Assembly (NCBI GenBank): GCA_002429615.1
Contig: DJAN01000296.1
Location: 1 to 46,904, forward strand
Origin: Lysobacteraceae bacterium UBA6001
GTDB taxonomy: Bacteria > Pseudomonadota > Gammaproteobacteria > Xanthomonadales > Xanthomonadaceae
DNA length: 46,904 nucleotides
Reading direction: 5' to 3'
This document shows, piece by piece, positions 12,669 to 20,505 of the stretch. Both the position numbers and the translations under genes were made by a program. The notes under the pieces were generated by a model. The model did no database searches, was not told the origin of the DNA, and worked only from the letters and a program-made list of their open reading frames with translations. Within the stretch, counting starts at the first letter, position 1. The number at the start of each line of letters is the position of its first letter.

Positions 12669-14831
12669 TCAGCCCTGCTGCAACTGGTGCAGGCGCGCGT
12701 AATGCCCGCCGGGCAGGGCACGCAGGCTGTGATGATGGCCCTGCTCGACGATACGACCGTGGTCCATGACCACGATGCGATCCGCTTCGCGCACCGCGCT
12801 CAGCCGATGCGCGATCACCAGCACGGTGCGACCCTGGCGGATCGCGCGCATGTTGTCGTGGATCACCCGCTCGGATTCATAGTCCAGCGCGCTGGTGGCC
12901 TCGTCGAAGATCAGGATGCGTGGATCGCCGATCAGCGCGCGTGCGATCGCGATGCGCTGGCGCTGGCCGCCGGACAGCGAGGTGCCATGCTCCTCGACCA
13001 GGGTGTCGTAGCCCTGCGGCAGGTCCATGATGAAATCGTGCGCGCCGGCGGTGACCGCGGCCTGGATGACGCGTTCGATCGGCGCGTTGGGTGTGGCCAG
13101 GGCGATGTTGTCGCGGATGCTGCGGCGGAACAGCAGGTTTTCCTGCAGGACCACGCCGATCTGCGCGCGCAGCGACGCGACGTCGACATTGGCCAGGTCC
13201 ACGCCATCGATCAGCACCCGCCCGTGCGCGGGCGAATACAGGCGCTGCACCAGTCGCGTCAGCGTGCTCTTGCCCGAACCGGAAGGCCCCACGATGCCGA
13301 TCATTTCCCCCGGCGCGATGGCCAGGTCGATGCCATGCAGGATGTCGTCGCCTTCCGGGCGGTAGCGGAAGCGCACCTGCTGGAACTCCACCGCGCCCTG
13401 CAGCGACGGCAGTATCGTGCGGTCGGCGCGACCGCCTTCGGGCACGGTGTTGAGGATGTCTCCCAGCCGTTCCATCGACACGCCGGTCTGCTGGAACTGG
13501 GTCCAGGACTGCGCCAGGCGCATGATGGGCTGGCCGATGCGTCCTGCCAGCATGTTGAAGGCGATCAGCTGGCCAACGCTGAGCTGGCCTTCGATCACCA
13601 GGCGCGCGCCGAGCCACAGCGTGCCGACGGTCACCAGCTTGCCGACCAGCGATACCGCTTCGCCGGCGAAGTTCGCCAGGTTCTGCGCCCTGAAATTGGC
13701 CGATACGTAGGCGGCGAGGCGCTCGTCCCAGCGCCGGGTGAACTGCGGTTCCACCGCCATCGCCTTGACCGTGTCGATGCCGCTGACGGTCTCCACCAGC
13801 AGTGCCTGGGTCTCGGCGTTGCGCTCGAAGCTGCGCTCCAGACGCCGCCGCAGCACGGGAGTGACGCTCAGCGAGATCAGGAAATAGACTGGGATCGAGC
13901 CGAGCACCAGCAGCGTGAGCCAGCCGCTGTAGAACAGCATCACCGCCAGGAAGGCGGTGGAGAACAGGATGTCCAGCAGCAGCGTGAGGGTGCTGCCGGT
14001 GAGGAAGGCGCGGATGTTCTCCAGTTCGCGCGCCCGCGCGACCGAATCACCGACGCGGCGGGACTGGAAGTAGGCCAGCGGCAACGCGATCAAATGGCGG
14101 AACAGCCGTGAGCCCAGTTCCACGTCGAGCCGGCTGGCGGTGTGGGTCAGCAGGTAGCCGCGCAGCGCCGACAGCGCGCTCTCGAACAGCATCACCCCCA
14201 GCAGGCCCACCGACACCACGTCCAGCGTGGACAGGCCGCGGTTCACCAGCACCTTGTCCATGACGACCTGGAAGAACAATGGCGTGATCAGCGCGAACAG
14301 CTGCAGCGCCAGCGATGCCACCAGGACTTCGCCGAGCACGCGGCGGTGGCGGACGATGGCGGGGATGAACCAGGACAGGTCGAAGCGCGCCAGCGCGCCG
14401 GTCAACGAGGCCTGCGACTGCACCAGCAACAGGGTGCCGCCCCAGTAGGCCGACAGTTCGTCGATTTCCACCGTCCAGGTGCGGCCGTCGCCCGGATCGT
14501 GCAGCAGGGCACGCGTGCCAGCGACCTTGGCCAGCACGAAGTAGCCACCGCGCCGGTCCTGCCCGATCGCCGGCAGCGGCGTATGCGGCAGGCGCGCAGG
14601 CGCGACCTGCACGGCCCGGCATTTCAGGCCGATGCGTCGCGCCACCAGCACCAGCTCCGCCGCGGGCAGGCCGTCGACAGGCGTGGCGGCGACATCGAGT
14701 TCGCGCAGCAGCGCTTCGTAGGAAGTGGTCACACCATGCAACTGCGCCAGCGTCGCCAGACTTGCCGCGCCTGAGACCAGGCTGGCATGTGGCGACGCGG
14801 TGGCGGGTGGGGCGGACAAGTTCACGGTCAT
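12669..14831 (-). CDS. HlyB-type type I secretion ABC exporter with degenerate C39 domain
   Basis: This 720-residue fused permease/ATPase exports unfolded substrates across both membranes. Residues 1-140 form a peptidase C39-like domain without the catalytic Cys (SGAASLATLAQLHG) and with Tyr in place of the active His (GGYFVLAKV). It is therefore a non-cleaving substrate-docking domain, as in RTX exporters. Six TM segments follow (about 155-420). The ATPase domain has Walker A GPSGSGKST (515-523), signature LSGGQRQRIAIARAL and Walker B ILIFDEATSALD. It is the first gene of the four-gene cassette, consistent with export of RTX protein. An inverted repeat lies upstream. Confidence 0.94.
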   Translation of the reverse strand: MTVNLSAPPATASPHASLVSGAASLATLAQLHGVTTSYEALLRELDVAATPVDGLPAAELVLVARRIGLKCRAVQVAPARLPHTPLPAIGQDRRGGYFVLAKVAGTRALLHDPGDGRTWTVEIDELSAYWGGTLLLVQSQASLTGALARFDLSWFIPAIVRHRRVLGEVLVASLALQLFALITPLFFQVVMDKVLVNRGLSTLDVVSVGLLGVMLFESALSALRGYLLTHTASRLDVELGSRLFRHLIALPLAYFQSRRVGDSVARARELENIRAFLTGSTLTLLLDILFSTAFLAVMLFYSGWLTLLVLGSIPVYFLISLSVTPVLRRRLERSFERNAETQALLVETVSGIDTVKAMAVEPQFTRRWDERLAAYVSANFRAQNLANFAGEAVSLVGKLVTVGTLWLGARLVIEGQLSVGQLIAFNMLAGRIGQPIMRLAQSWTQFQQTGVSMERLGDILNTVPEGGRADRTILPSLQGAVEFQQVRFRYRPEGDDILHGIDLAIAPGEMIGIVGPSGSGKSTLTRLVQRLYSPAHGRVLIDGVDLANVDVASLRAQIGVVLQENLLFRRSIRDNIALATPNAPIERVIQAAVTAGAHDFIMDLPQGYDTLVEEHGTSLSGGQRQRIAIARALIGDPRILIFDEATSALDYESERVIHDNMRAIRQGRTVLVIAHRLSAVREADRIVVMDHGRIVEQGHHHSLRALPGGHYARLHQLQQG

Positions 14832-14863
14832 GCGGTCTCGAAGGTGACCGGCATGCTAGGAAC

Positions 14864-14906
14864 GGCACGTCGCCGTCGATATTGGATATTTCTAAGCCGT
14901 CGTGCC
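14864..14906. promoter_or_regulatory. Dyad around an AT-rich core upstream of the secretion operon
   Basis: GGCACGTCG (14864-14872) and CGTCGTGCC (14898-14906) pair with one mismatch and enclose an AT-rich stretch, ATATTGGATATTTCTA, unusual in this GC-rich window. It lies 33-75 bases before the exporter start, where a promoter and operator would be expected. Whether it acts as DNA site or RNA hairpin is unknown. Confidence 0.4.
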
Positions 14907-14950
14907 GCCACGGGGATACAAGCAGGTCGCTTTCAGAATCCTGCAGGCAC

Positions 14951-14981
14951 GAAAAAGCCCGCGATCCTTCGATCGCGGGCT
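14951..14981 (-). terminator. Rho-independent terminator after the polyamine/TraB operon
   Basis: An 11-base perfect stem, AGCCCGCGATC/GATCGCGGGCT, has a CTTC loop. On the minus strand it is followed by TTTTTCG. It lies 25 bases past the stop of the TraB-family gene and marks the end of the aguA-aguB-GNAT-traB run. Confidence 0.9.
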
Positions 14982-15005
14982 CTCGGCGACAACCTGGCGG
15001 AAAAT

Positions 15006-16229
15006 TCAGCCCTGCAGGCGGTGCAGGATCTGCAGACCGGCCAACCAGACGCCCGTCATGCTCCCGAGATTGGTCAGCAGGAAGGTCAGCACCACGCGGG
15101 ACACCCGGTTGCGGTACCAGCCGCGCAACGTCTGGGCGTCGTCGCGCAGGCTGAGGAAGTCGGCATAGGCGGGTTTGCGCATATGCACTTCGACCAGCGC
15201 GGAGAAGGCGCCGGTCGGCACGCTCAGCCGGAACGGCTTGAACGGGGCCACTACCGCGGCGGTCAGGATGCTCAGCGGATGGCTGCCCGCCAGCAGGGCG
15301 CCGAGGGCGGCCAAGCCGCCGGTATACATGGCCCACTGCAGCAGCAGATCGGCCCCCATCGCCATGCCGCCACGCCAGAAGCCCACGCCGATGCCGGCCA
15401 TGATGAAGGCGACGAAGCCCCACGTGAACCACGCGTTCTGACGCCGCCGCTGCACGAAATCCAGCTGTTCGCGCAGCATCTGCGGGTCGTCGTTGTCCTC
15501 GCCGAGATGTCGCGCGAGGCCGGCCAGATGCCCGGCGCCCACCACCGCCAGCACCGAACGCGGCCCCTGGCCGGCTTCCTCGCGCAGGCGCGTGGCCATG
15601 TAACGGTCGCGCTCGGCGATGATGGTGTCGTACAGCTCGGGGCTCTCGCTGGCGAAGTCGCCGAAACTGGCTTCGAGCATGTCGCCCTGCTTGAGCTTCT
15701 CGATCTCCTCCTCGCCGACATCGTCGCTGGCGAACAGCCCGCTGAGCAGCCCGCCGGCGAGCTTGAACTTGCCCAATAGCCCCAGCCGTGCCGACGCGCG
15801 CTTGAACGTGTTGCCGACCTCGCGGTCGATCAGGTAGACCGGCAGATGCTGCGCCTTGGCCAGGCCCACGGCCTGCTTCAGTTCCGCGCCCGGTTCGATG
15901 CCGAGCTGCTTGGCCAGGCGGCGCTGGTAGGCGGCCAGGGCCAGGTTGGCGGCGAACAGCCCCACACGCTTCTTGCGGATCACCTGCACGAGGTCGAGCT
16001 TGGCCAGCGCATCGGGGTCGGTCAGTGCCTGCAGGCGCTGCGCGTCCAGCTCGACCGCCACCGCGTCGAAGCGCCCGCTGTTGATCGCCTTCTCCACCGC
16101 GGCCACGCTGGCCTGGGAGACGTGCGCGGTGCCGAGCAGGGTGTAGCGCACGCCGTCGCGTTCGACGATCCGGTGCGGCTGGCCCGACAGCAGGTCGTCG
16201 CTGTCGGTATTGAATGTTTCTTCCGTCAC
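15006..16229 (-). CDS. TraB/PrgY-family membrane protein
   Basis: The 407-residue product carries the TraB signature GTAHVS (33-38), an AVELDAQRL motif and a later VVGAGHLAGL, all conserved in the TraB/GumN/PrgY group. These are thought to be metal-dependent hydrolase-like folds with His/Glu clusters. The last third contains several hydrophobic segments (from FTWGFVAFIMAGIGVGF onward), so it is an inner-membrane protein. GTG 16229 is chosen because it overlaps the preceding TGA as GTGA, coupling translation with the acetyltransferase. PrgY shuts down a peptide pheromone in enterococci; the role in Gram-negative bacteria is unknown. It is the distal gene of the agmatine operon and is followed by a strong terminator. 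Confidence 0.85.
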   Translation of the reverse strand: MTEETFNTDSDDLLSGQPHRIVERDGVRYTLLGTAHVSQASVAAVEKAINSGRFDAVAVELDAQRLQALTDPDALAKLDLVQVIRKKRVGLFAANLALAAYQRRLAKQLGIEPGAELKQAVGLAKAQHLPVYLIDREVGNTFKRASARLGLLGKFKLAGGLLSGLFASDDVGEEEIEKLKQGDMLEASFGDFASESPELYDTIIAERDRYMATRLREEAGQGPRSVLAVVGAGHLAGLARHLGEDNDDPQMLREQLDFVQRRRQNAWFTWGFVAFIMAGIGVGFWRGGMAMGADLLLQWAMYTGGLAALGALLAGSHPLSILTAAVVAPFKPFRLSVPTGAFSALVEVHMRKPAYADFLSLRDDAQTLRGWYRNRVSRVVLTFLLTNLGSMTGVWLAGLQILHRLQG

Positions 16230-16762
16230 TTCACTTCTTCCGCAGGAGGTTGGTCGGCGCCGGGGCCGATCGCGCGTTGCATCTGCACGGTGTCCAGCCA
16301 GCGGCCGTGCTTGCGGCCCAGGCCCTTGAAGATGCCGACGAGGTGGAAGCCGAACTGCTCGTGCAGCTTGATCGAGGCGGTGTTGGACGGCTCGCCGATC
16401 ACCGCCACCATCTGCCGGTAGCCACGCGCGACGCAGGCGTCGATCAGGCCCTGCATCAGGGCACGGCCGATGCCGCGACCCTGGTAGCCGTAGTCGACGT
16501 AGACCGAGTTCTCCACGGTCCACTGGTAGGCGACGCGGGTGCGATAGGTGTTCGCATAGGCATAGCCCACCACCTGGCCGTCGATCTCCGCCACGATGTA
16601 GGGAAAGCCGCGGCCCTTGATGTCGTCCATGCGCCGGTGCATTTCCGTTTCGTCGGGCACCTCGTACTCGTAGGTGTTGACGTAGTCGGTGACCTCGACC
16701 GCGTAGATCGCGGTGATGGCGGGGATGTCCGAGGCCACGGCCTCACGCAGGTGCACGGTCAC
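16226..16762 (-). CDS. GNAT N-acetyltransferase, phosphinothricin-acetyltransferase-like
   Basis: This 178-residue single GNAT domain has the acetyl-CoA motif QGRGIG (94-99) after strand VENSVYVD, and the family's VAVIGEPSNTASIKLHEQFG in motif B. Such enzymes acetylate small amines or amino-acid analogues such as phosphinothricin or methionine sulfoximine. The gene lies 19 bases downstream of aguB and overlaps the TraB gene, so it belongs to the polyamine operon. An amine or polyamine-pathway intermediate is a possible substrate, but this is inferred only from position. The last 16 residues are polar and may be disordered. Confidence 0.88.
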   Translation of the reverse strand: MTVHLREAVASDIPAITAIYAVEVTDYVNTYEYEVPDETEMHRRMDDIKGRGFPYIVAEIDGQVVGYAYANTYRTRVAYQWTVENSVYVDYGYQGRGIGRALMQGLIDACVARGYRQMVAVIGEPSNTASIKLHEQFGFHLVGIFKGLGRKHGRWLDTVQMQRAIGPGADQPPAEEVK

Positions 16763-16781
16763 GGGCGCAGGTTCCGTCGGG

Positions 16782-17666
16782 TCAGTCGATGTAGCGCTTG
16801 AGCAGGTCGCCGTAGGCGTCGATGCGGCGATCGCGCAGGAACGGCCAGATGCGGCGCACGTGCTCGCTGCGCTGCAGGTCGACCTCGCAGGTCAGCACGG
16901 TGGCCTCGGTGCCGGCTTCGGCGATGAACTCGCCCTGCGGGCCGAGCACGTGGCTGTTACCCCAGAACTGGATGCCGGAGGCGCCCAGCGGCGAGGGTTC
17001 GTGGCCGACACGGTTGCACGACAGCACAGGCAGGCCATTGGCCACCGCATGGCCGCGATGGCTCAGCACCCACGCATCGCGCTGGCGGTTCTTCTCGTCC
17101 TGCGCATCTTCCGGATCCCAGCCGATGGCGGTCGGGTAGAGCAGCAGTTCGGCGCCGGCCAGCGCCATCAGGCGCGCGGCTTCCGGATACCACTGGTCCC
17201 AGCACACCAGCACGCCAAGACGGCCGACCGAGGTGTCGATCGGCTTGAAACCGATGTCGCCCGGGGTGAAGTAGAACTTCTCGTAGAAGCCCGGGTCGTC
17301 CGGGATATGCATCTTGCGGTACTTGCCGAGCAGGGTGCCGTCTTTTTCCAGCACCACCGCGGTGTTGTGGTACAGGCCGGCGGCGCGGCGCTCGAACAGC
17401 GAGCCGACGATCACCACGCCATGCTTCTTGGCCAGCGCGCCCAGGCGCTCGGTGCTGGGGCCGGGGATGGATTCGGCCAGGTCGAACTCGCCGACCGACT
17501 CGTGCTGGCAGAAGTACGGGCCGTTATGCAGTTCCTGCAGCAGTACCAGGCGCGCGCCCTGCGCGGCGGCTTCGGCCACGCGCGCCTCGATCACGGCCAG
17601 GTTGGCCTGCGCATCGCCATGGTTGCGCTCCTGAATGAGCGCGACGGGAAGAGTGTGACGGGTCAT
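16782..17666 (-). CDS. aguB: N-carbamoylputrescine amidase
   Basis: This 294-residue nitrilase-superfamily enzyme hydrolyses N-carbamoylputrescine to putrescine, CO2 and ammonia, the last step from agmatine. The catalytic triad is visible: Glu45 (LLQELHNGPYF), Lys118 (GKYRKMHIPDDP) and Cys155 (VLVCWDQWYPEAAR). The family features QEKFYF-like YEKFYFTPGD and the tail IWPFLRDRRIDAYGDLLKR are present. It follows aguA after 73 bases and precedes a GNAT gene after 19 bases, so all four genes are probably one transcript. Length and motifs fit the plant/Pseudomonas AguB type closely. Confidence 0.95.
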   Translation of the reverse strand: MTRHTLPVALIQERNHGDAQANLAVIEARVAEAAAQGARLVLLQELHNGPYFCQHESVGEFDLAESIPGPSTERLGALAKKHGVVIVGSLFERRAAGLYHNTAVVLEKDGTLLGKYRKMHIPDDPGFYEKFYFTPGDIGFKPIDTSVGRLGVLVCWDQWYPEAARLMALAGAELLLYPTAIGWDPEDAQDEKNRQRDAWVLSHRGHAVANGLPVLSCNRVGHEPSPLGASGIQFWGNSHVLGPQGEFIAEAGTEATVLTCEVDLQRSEHVRRIWPFLRDRRIDAYGDLLKRYID

Positions 17667-17739
17667 GGAAGCAGATCCGCTGGGGGGCGCACAGGGTAGC
17701 GCGCCGGGAGCGAGGCCGGCCGCGATGCGGCCGGGCGGT

Positions 17740-18777
17740 TCAGTCGGCCTGCAGGCCGGCGGGCAGCTGCATGGTGATGCAGTGCAGGCTGCCGTTCTGC
17801 CAGATCAGCGCGCGGCAGGGCACCGGCACGATCTCGCGGTCCGGGAAGGCTTCGGCCAGCACGGCCTGGGCGCGGGCATCGGCCGGGTCGCCGTAGGCCG
17901 GCATCAGCACCGCGCCGTTGACGATCAGGAAGTTGGCATAGGAGGCGGCCAGGCGGCGGCCTTCGTCGAGGATCGGCTCGGCCCACGGCAGCGGGAACAG
18001 CCGGTAGGGCTGGCCGTTGGCCTGGCGCAGCGCGGCGATCTCGGCGCCCATCGCCTGCAGTTCGGCATGGTGCGAGTCGGTGGGGTCGTCACAGGACTGG
18101 AACACGATCGCGTCCGGGCCGGCGAAGCGGGCCAGGGTGTCTACGTGGGCGTCGGTGTCGTCGCCTTCCAGGTAGCCGTGGTCCAGCCACAGCACGCGGT
18201 CCTGGGCCAGCCAGGTGGCCAGGTCGGCGCTGAGCGACTCACGCGAGCGCTGCGGATGGCGCTCGTGCAGGCACTGCCAGGTGGTCAGCAGGGTGCCGGC
18301 GCCGTCGGTGTCGATGGCGCCGCCTTCCAGGGCGAAGTCGATGCTCTGCACCTCGCTGTCGCGGAACAGGCCGGCGGCGTGCAGCACGCCGACCAGCTGG
18401 TCGTCACGGCTGGCCTCGAACTTGCCGCCCCAGCCGGTGAATCGGAAATCCAGCAGGCGGAAACCGCCATCGGCGCGGCGCAGGGTGATCGGACCGGAGT
18501 CGCGCAGCCAGGTGTCGTCGTATTCGGCGGCGACGAAGCGGACCTTGTCCATGTCGATGCGCGCCGAGCGCAGGCGGGCCTCGGCGTAGGTCTGCAGGTC
18601 CTCATCGGCCACGCAGATCACCGCGCGTTCGAAGCGGGTGATCGCCGCGACCAGCGCGATGTACGTCTCCTCCACTTCTCCCAGGCGCTGCGCCCAGTCG
18701 GTCTCGGCGTGGGGCCATGCGATCAGCACGGCGGACTGGCCTTCCCATTCGGCCGGGAAGCGGAGTTGTTCGGTCAT
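17740..18777 (-). CDS. aguA: Agmatine deiminase
   Basis: The 345-residue product converts agmatine to N-carbamoylputrescine and ammonia. It belongs to the peptidyl-arginine-deiminase-like (PAD_porph) fold. Visible family features are WPHAETDWAQRL near the N-terminus, DTWLRDSGPI (substrate-binding Asp/Arg), LEGGAIDTDG, WLDHGYLEGDDTDAHVDTLA with the catalytic His, and the nucleophile Cys333 in GSLHCITMQLP. ATG 18777 gives the canonical start MTEQLRFPAEWEG; the longer frame upstream has no homology-like sequence. With aguB it forms a complete agmatine-to-putrescine pathway; an arginine decarboxylase must lie elsewhere. Confidence 0.95.
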   Translation of the reverse strand: MTEQLRFPAEWEGQSAVLIAWPHAETDWAQRLGEVEETYIALVAAITRFERAVICVADEDLQTYAEARLRSARIDMDKVRFVAAEYDDTWLRDSGPITLRRADGGFRLLDFRFTGWGGKFEASRDDQLVGVLHAAGLFRDSEVQSIDFALEGGAIDTDGAGTLLTTWQCLHERHPQRSRESLSADLATWLAQDRVLWLDHGYLEGDDTDAHVDTLARFAGPDAIVFQSCDDPTDSHHAELQAMGAEIAALRQANGQPYRLFPLPWAEPILDEGRRLAASYANFLIVNGAVLMPAYGDPADARAQAVLAEAFPDREIVPVPCRALIWQNGSLHCITMQLPAGLQAD

Positions 18778-18803
18778 CGCGGGGTCTGGCTCTGTGGTGC
18801 GTC

Positions 18804-18826
18804 GCCCCCGGCGCGATGCCGGGGGC
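18804..18826. terminator. GC-rich hairpin between small exported protein and aguA
   Basis: The perfect nine-base stem GCCCCCGGC/GCCGGGGGC has a five-base loop but no T run on either strand. It could attenuate or process the transcript coming from the small upstream gene. It is not a convincing intrinsic terminator. Confidence 0.4.
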
Positions 18827-18841
18827 GGGGTGGGGCGGGAA

Positions 18842-19168
18842 TCAGCGGATCGGTGGCTTCGGGCCGATCTCGTCGGCACCGGCCTGGTTGGCCACCACGT
18901 CGATCACCTTCTGCTTCTCGAAATAAACGGTGAAGGCCGGGTACACCCAGCGGTTGATGGTCGGCCACTGGCGCTTCTGGCCGCCGCGCGGGTCCAGCTT
19001 CTGCTGCGGGGCGCCGTACTGCGACTCGACCTGGGCCATCGACTGGCCACGCACCGGCATGGCGACGGCGGGCTTTTCATTGGCGCGGTCGACCAGCAGG
19101 GTCTCGGCGGAGGCGCTGCCGGCGACAAGCACGGCGAGCAGGGGCAATACGGAAAGGCGGGTCTTCAT
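18842..19168 (-). CDS. Small exported protein, possibly BamE/SmpA-like fold
   Basis: This 108-residue protein begins with a clear cleavable signal ending in ASA (MKTRLSVLPLLAVLVAGSASA). The mature part has RGQSMAQVESQYGAPQQKL, then RWVYPAFTVYFEKQKVIDVV. That pattern, a GxSMxxVxxxxGxP helix followed by W-Y-V-F strands, resembles small BamE/SmpA/OmlA-type domains and uncharacterised periplasmic proteins of pseudomonads. No lipobox Cys is present, so it is probably soluble in the periplasm. Function is unknown. It is transcribed towards aguA with a GC-rich hairpin between. Confidence 0.8.
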   Translation of the reverse strand: MKTRLSVLPLLAVLVAGSASAETLLVDRANEKPAVAMPVRGQSMAQVESQYGAPQQKLDPRGGQKRQWPTINRWVYPAFTVYFEKQKVIDVVANQAGADEIGPKPPIR

Positions 19169-19245
19169 TCGACTACTCCCCAGCGGACGAAAGAAATAGG
19201 GCGGGATGCGATTACAGCAGACGGAACATGATGACAGCAAAGCAA

Positions 19246-19271
19246 AAACAAAAAACCGCCCGAAGGCGGCT
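19246..19271 (-). terminator. Rho-independent terminator of the L36 gene
   Basis: The stem CCGCC/GGCGG (19256-19260 and 19265-19269) has a TTCG-type tetraloop on the minus strand and is followed by TTTTTTGTTTTTG. The + strand also ends in five T, so it may work both ways. It lies 44 bases beyond the L36 stop. Confidence 0.85.
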
Positions 19272-19314
19272 TTTTGATGCGCGGGCCACGCACGCAGGCG
19301 GGCCGGCCGCCGGC

Positions 19315-19440
19315 TTAGCGCTGGCGAGCCTTGAAACGCGGGTTCGACTTGCAAATCACGAAGATCTTACCGCGGCGGCGGACCACCTTGCAGTCGCGGT
19401 GACGGTTCTTCGCCGACTTCAGGGAGGACAGGACTTTCAT
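19315..19440 (-). CDS. rpmJ: Ribosomal protein L36, zinc-independent YkgO type
   Basis: The 41-residue basic protein starts [17 protein letters not shown] and ends [13 protein letters not shown], matching the YkgO-type L36 of the large ribosomal subunit. It has only two Cys (17 and 30) instead of the four-ligand CCHC set, so it is the zinc-free form used by E. coli under zinc shortage. Here it stands alone, with its own near-consensus promoter and terminator, as expected for a constitutive ribosomal gene rather than a Zur-controlled paralogue. No Zur-like palindrome was seen. ATG 19440 has AGGTG upstream. Confidence 0.95.
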   Translation of the reverse strand: MKVLSSLKSAKNRHRDCKVVRRRGKIFVICKSNPRFKARQR

Positions 19441-19524
19441 GGCACACCTCGGCGTAAACGTGGAATTCGGGAAGGGGCGCGTCGTTTCCACTACACGACA
19501 TGCCCACGGATCAGTTAGCCCGAA

Positions 19525-19554
19525 ATTGTATCCTGCTTTTCCCCAGGCTTTCAA
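19525..19554 (-). promoter_or_regulatory. Sigma-70-type promoter of rpmJ
   Basis: On the minus strand TTGAAA (19549-19554) and TACAAT (19525-19530) are 18 bases apart. The start codon is about 85 bases downstream. It is one of the best promoter matches in the window and fits high expression of a ribosomal protein. Confidence 0.7.
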
Positions 19555-19619
19555 CTGCTTGCATCCGGGCGGGTGAGCAGGGGCATACAATGGGGGATTA
19601 CCCGCGTGCTGGAAGCTGA

Positions 19620-20297
19620 ATGACCGACCTGACTCCCGTCCTCACCATCGATGGTCCTTCTGGCGCTGGCAAGGGGACGGTCAGCCGTATTGTCGCCGCA
19701 AGGCTGGGCTGGCACTACCTCGATTCCGGCGCCTTGTACCGCGCGGTGGGGGTGGCGGCGAGCTGGGCCGATATCGACGTGTCCGACGCCGCGGCCCTGG
19801 TCCGCTGCACCTTTGATACCCATGTGGAGTTCATCGAGCAGGGCGAGGCCGGGCTGCGGGTGATCCTGAACGGGGTGGACGCCACCGACGAGCTGCGCCT
19901 GGAGACGGCGGGGGCCCTGGCCTCGGCCATCGCCGCCATTCCGGAGGTCCGCGCCGCCCTGAAGGAGCGCCAGCGCTCGTTCCGCCGCGCCCCGGGCCTG
20001 GTCGCCGACGGCCGCGACATGGGGACGGTGATCTTCCCGGATGCCGCGCACAAGGTGTTCCTGACCGCCAGCGCCGAGGAGCGCGCGGACAGGCGGCATA
20101 AGCAGTTGATGGAAAAGGGTGTTTCGGTTATATTCGATGACCTGCTGCGCGAGATCATGGCCCGGGATGCCCGGGATGCGCAGCGCACCGTGGCACCGCT
20201 GCGGCCGGCTGAAGATGCCGTGCTGCTGGATACCACGGGTATCGGCATCGATGAGGTTGTCGAGCGTGTGCTGAAGCTGGTGGCCGCCACCGGTTGA
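19620..20297 (+). CDS. cmk: Cytidylate kinase
   Basis: This 225-residue enzyme phosphorylates CMP and dCMP using ATP in the cytosol. The P-loop GPSGAGKGT spans residues 12-20, followed by the LDSGALYR substrate motif. Further family motifs are [32 protein letters not shown] and the basic lid segment [24 protein letters not shown] lies just before the ATG. It is followed after 208 bases by rpsA, the cmk-rpsA order found across gammaproteobacteria. The interval holds the rpsA leader, so the two genes may be partly cotranscribed. Confidence 0.96.
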   Translation: MTDLTPVLTIDGPSGAGKGTVSRIVAARLGWHYLDSGALYRAVGVAASWADIDVSDAAALVRCTFDTHVEFIEQGEAGLRVILNGVDATDELRLETAGALASAIAAIPEVRAALKERQRSFRRAPGLVADGRDMGTVIFPDAAHKVFLTASAEERADRRHKQLMEKGVSVIFDDLLREIMARDARDAQRTVAPLRPAEDAVLLDTTGIGIDEVVERVLKLVAATG

Positions 20298-20505
20298 TGT
20301 CGCGCAGCGGTGAGCAGGGCGTTCCTTCGGGCGCGTGCCGGCGTTTCAGGGTTTCAAAATCGTTGTTGTTCCAAGGCTCCGTCGCGCAGGGTGCGCGCCG
20401 GTATTTCCACTTCACACCCGGCCCGCTGTACGGGGTCGACTAACTGGGTGGGCAGTGCAACCGCTGAGCGGCTGGCTGTCCGTGTGTTCAACTGAGTAAT
20501 TTCAA
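20298..20505 (+). promoter_or_regulatory. cmk-rpsA interval and rpsA leader
   Basis: These 208 bases precede the S1 gene. No good Shine-Dalgarno sequence is present; the start context is AU-rich (GAGTAATTTCAAATG). rpsA mRNAs in other gammaproteobacteria also lack a strong Shine-Dalgarno and fold into a leader bound by S1 for autocontrol. Conservation of that structure here is inferred, as I could not fold it. Confidence 0.45.

Noticed and set aside
12519..14111. 530-codon plus-strand frame
   Set aside because: It overlaps the exporter gene on the other strand and has no recognisable domain.
9672..14831. A bacteriocin/microcin system with a double-glycine leader
   Set aside because: The exporter's C39 domain lacks the catalytic Cys and His, and neither candidate substrate has a GG leader; RTX export fits better.
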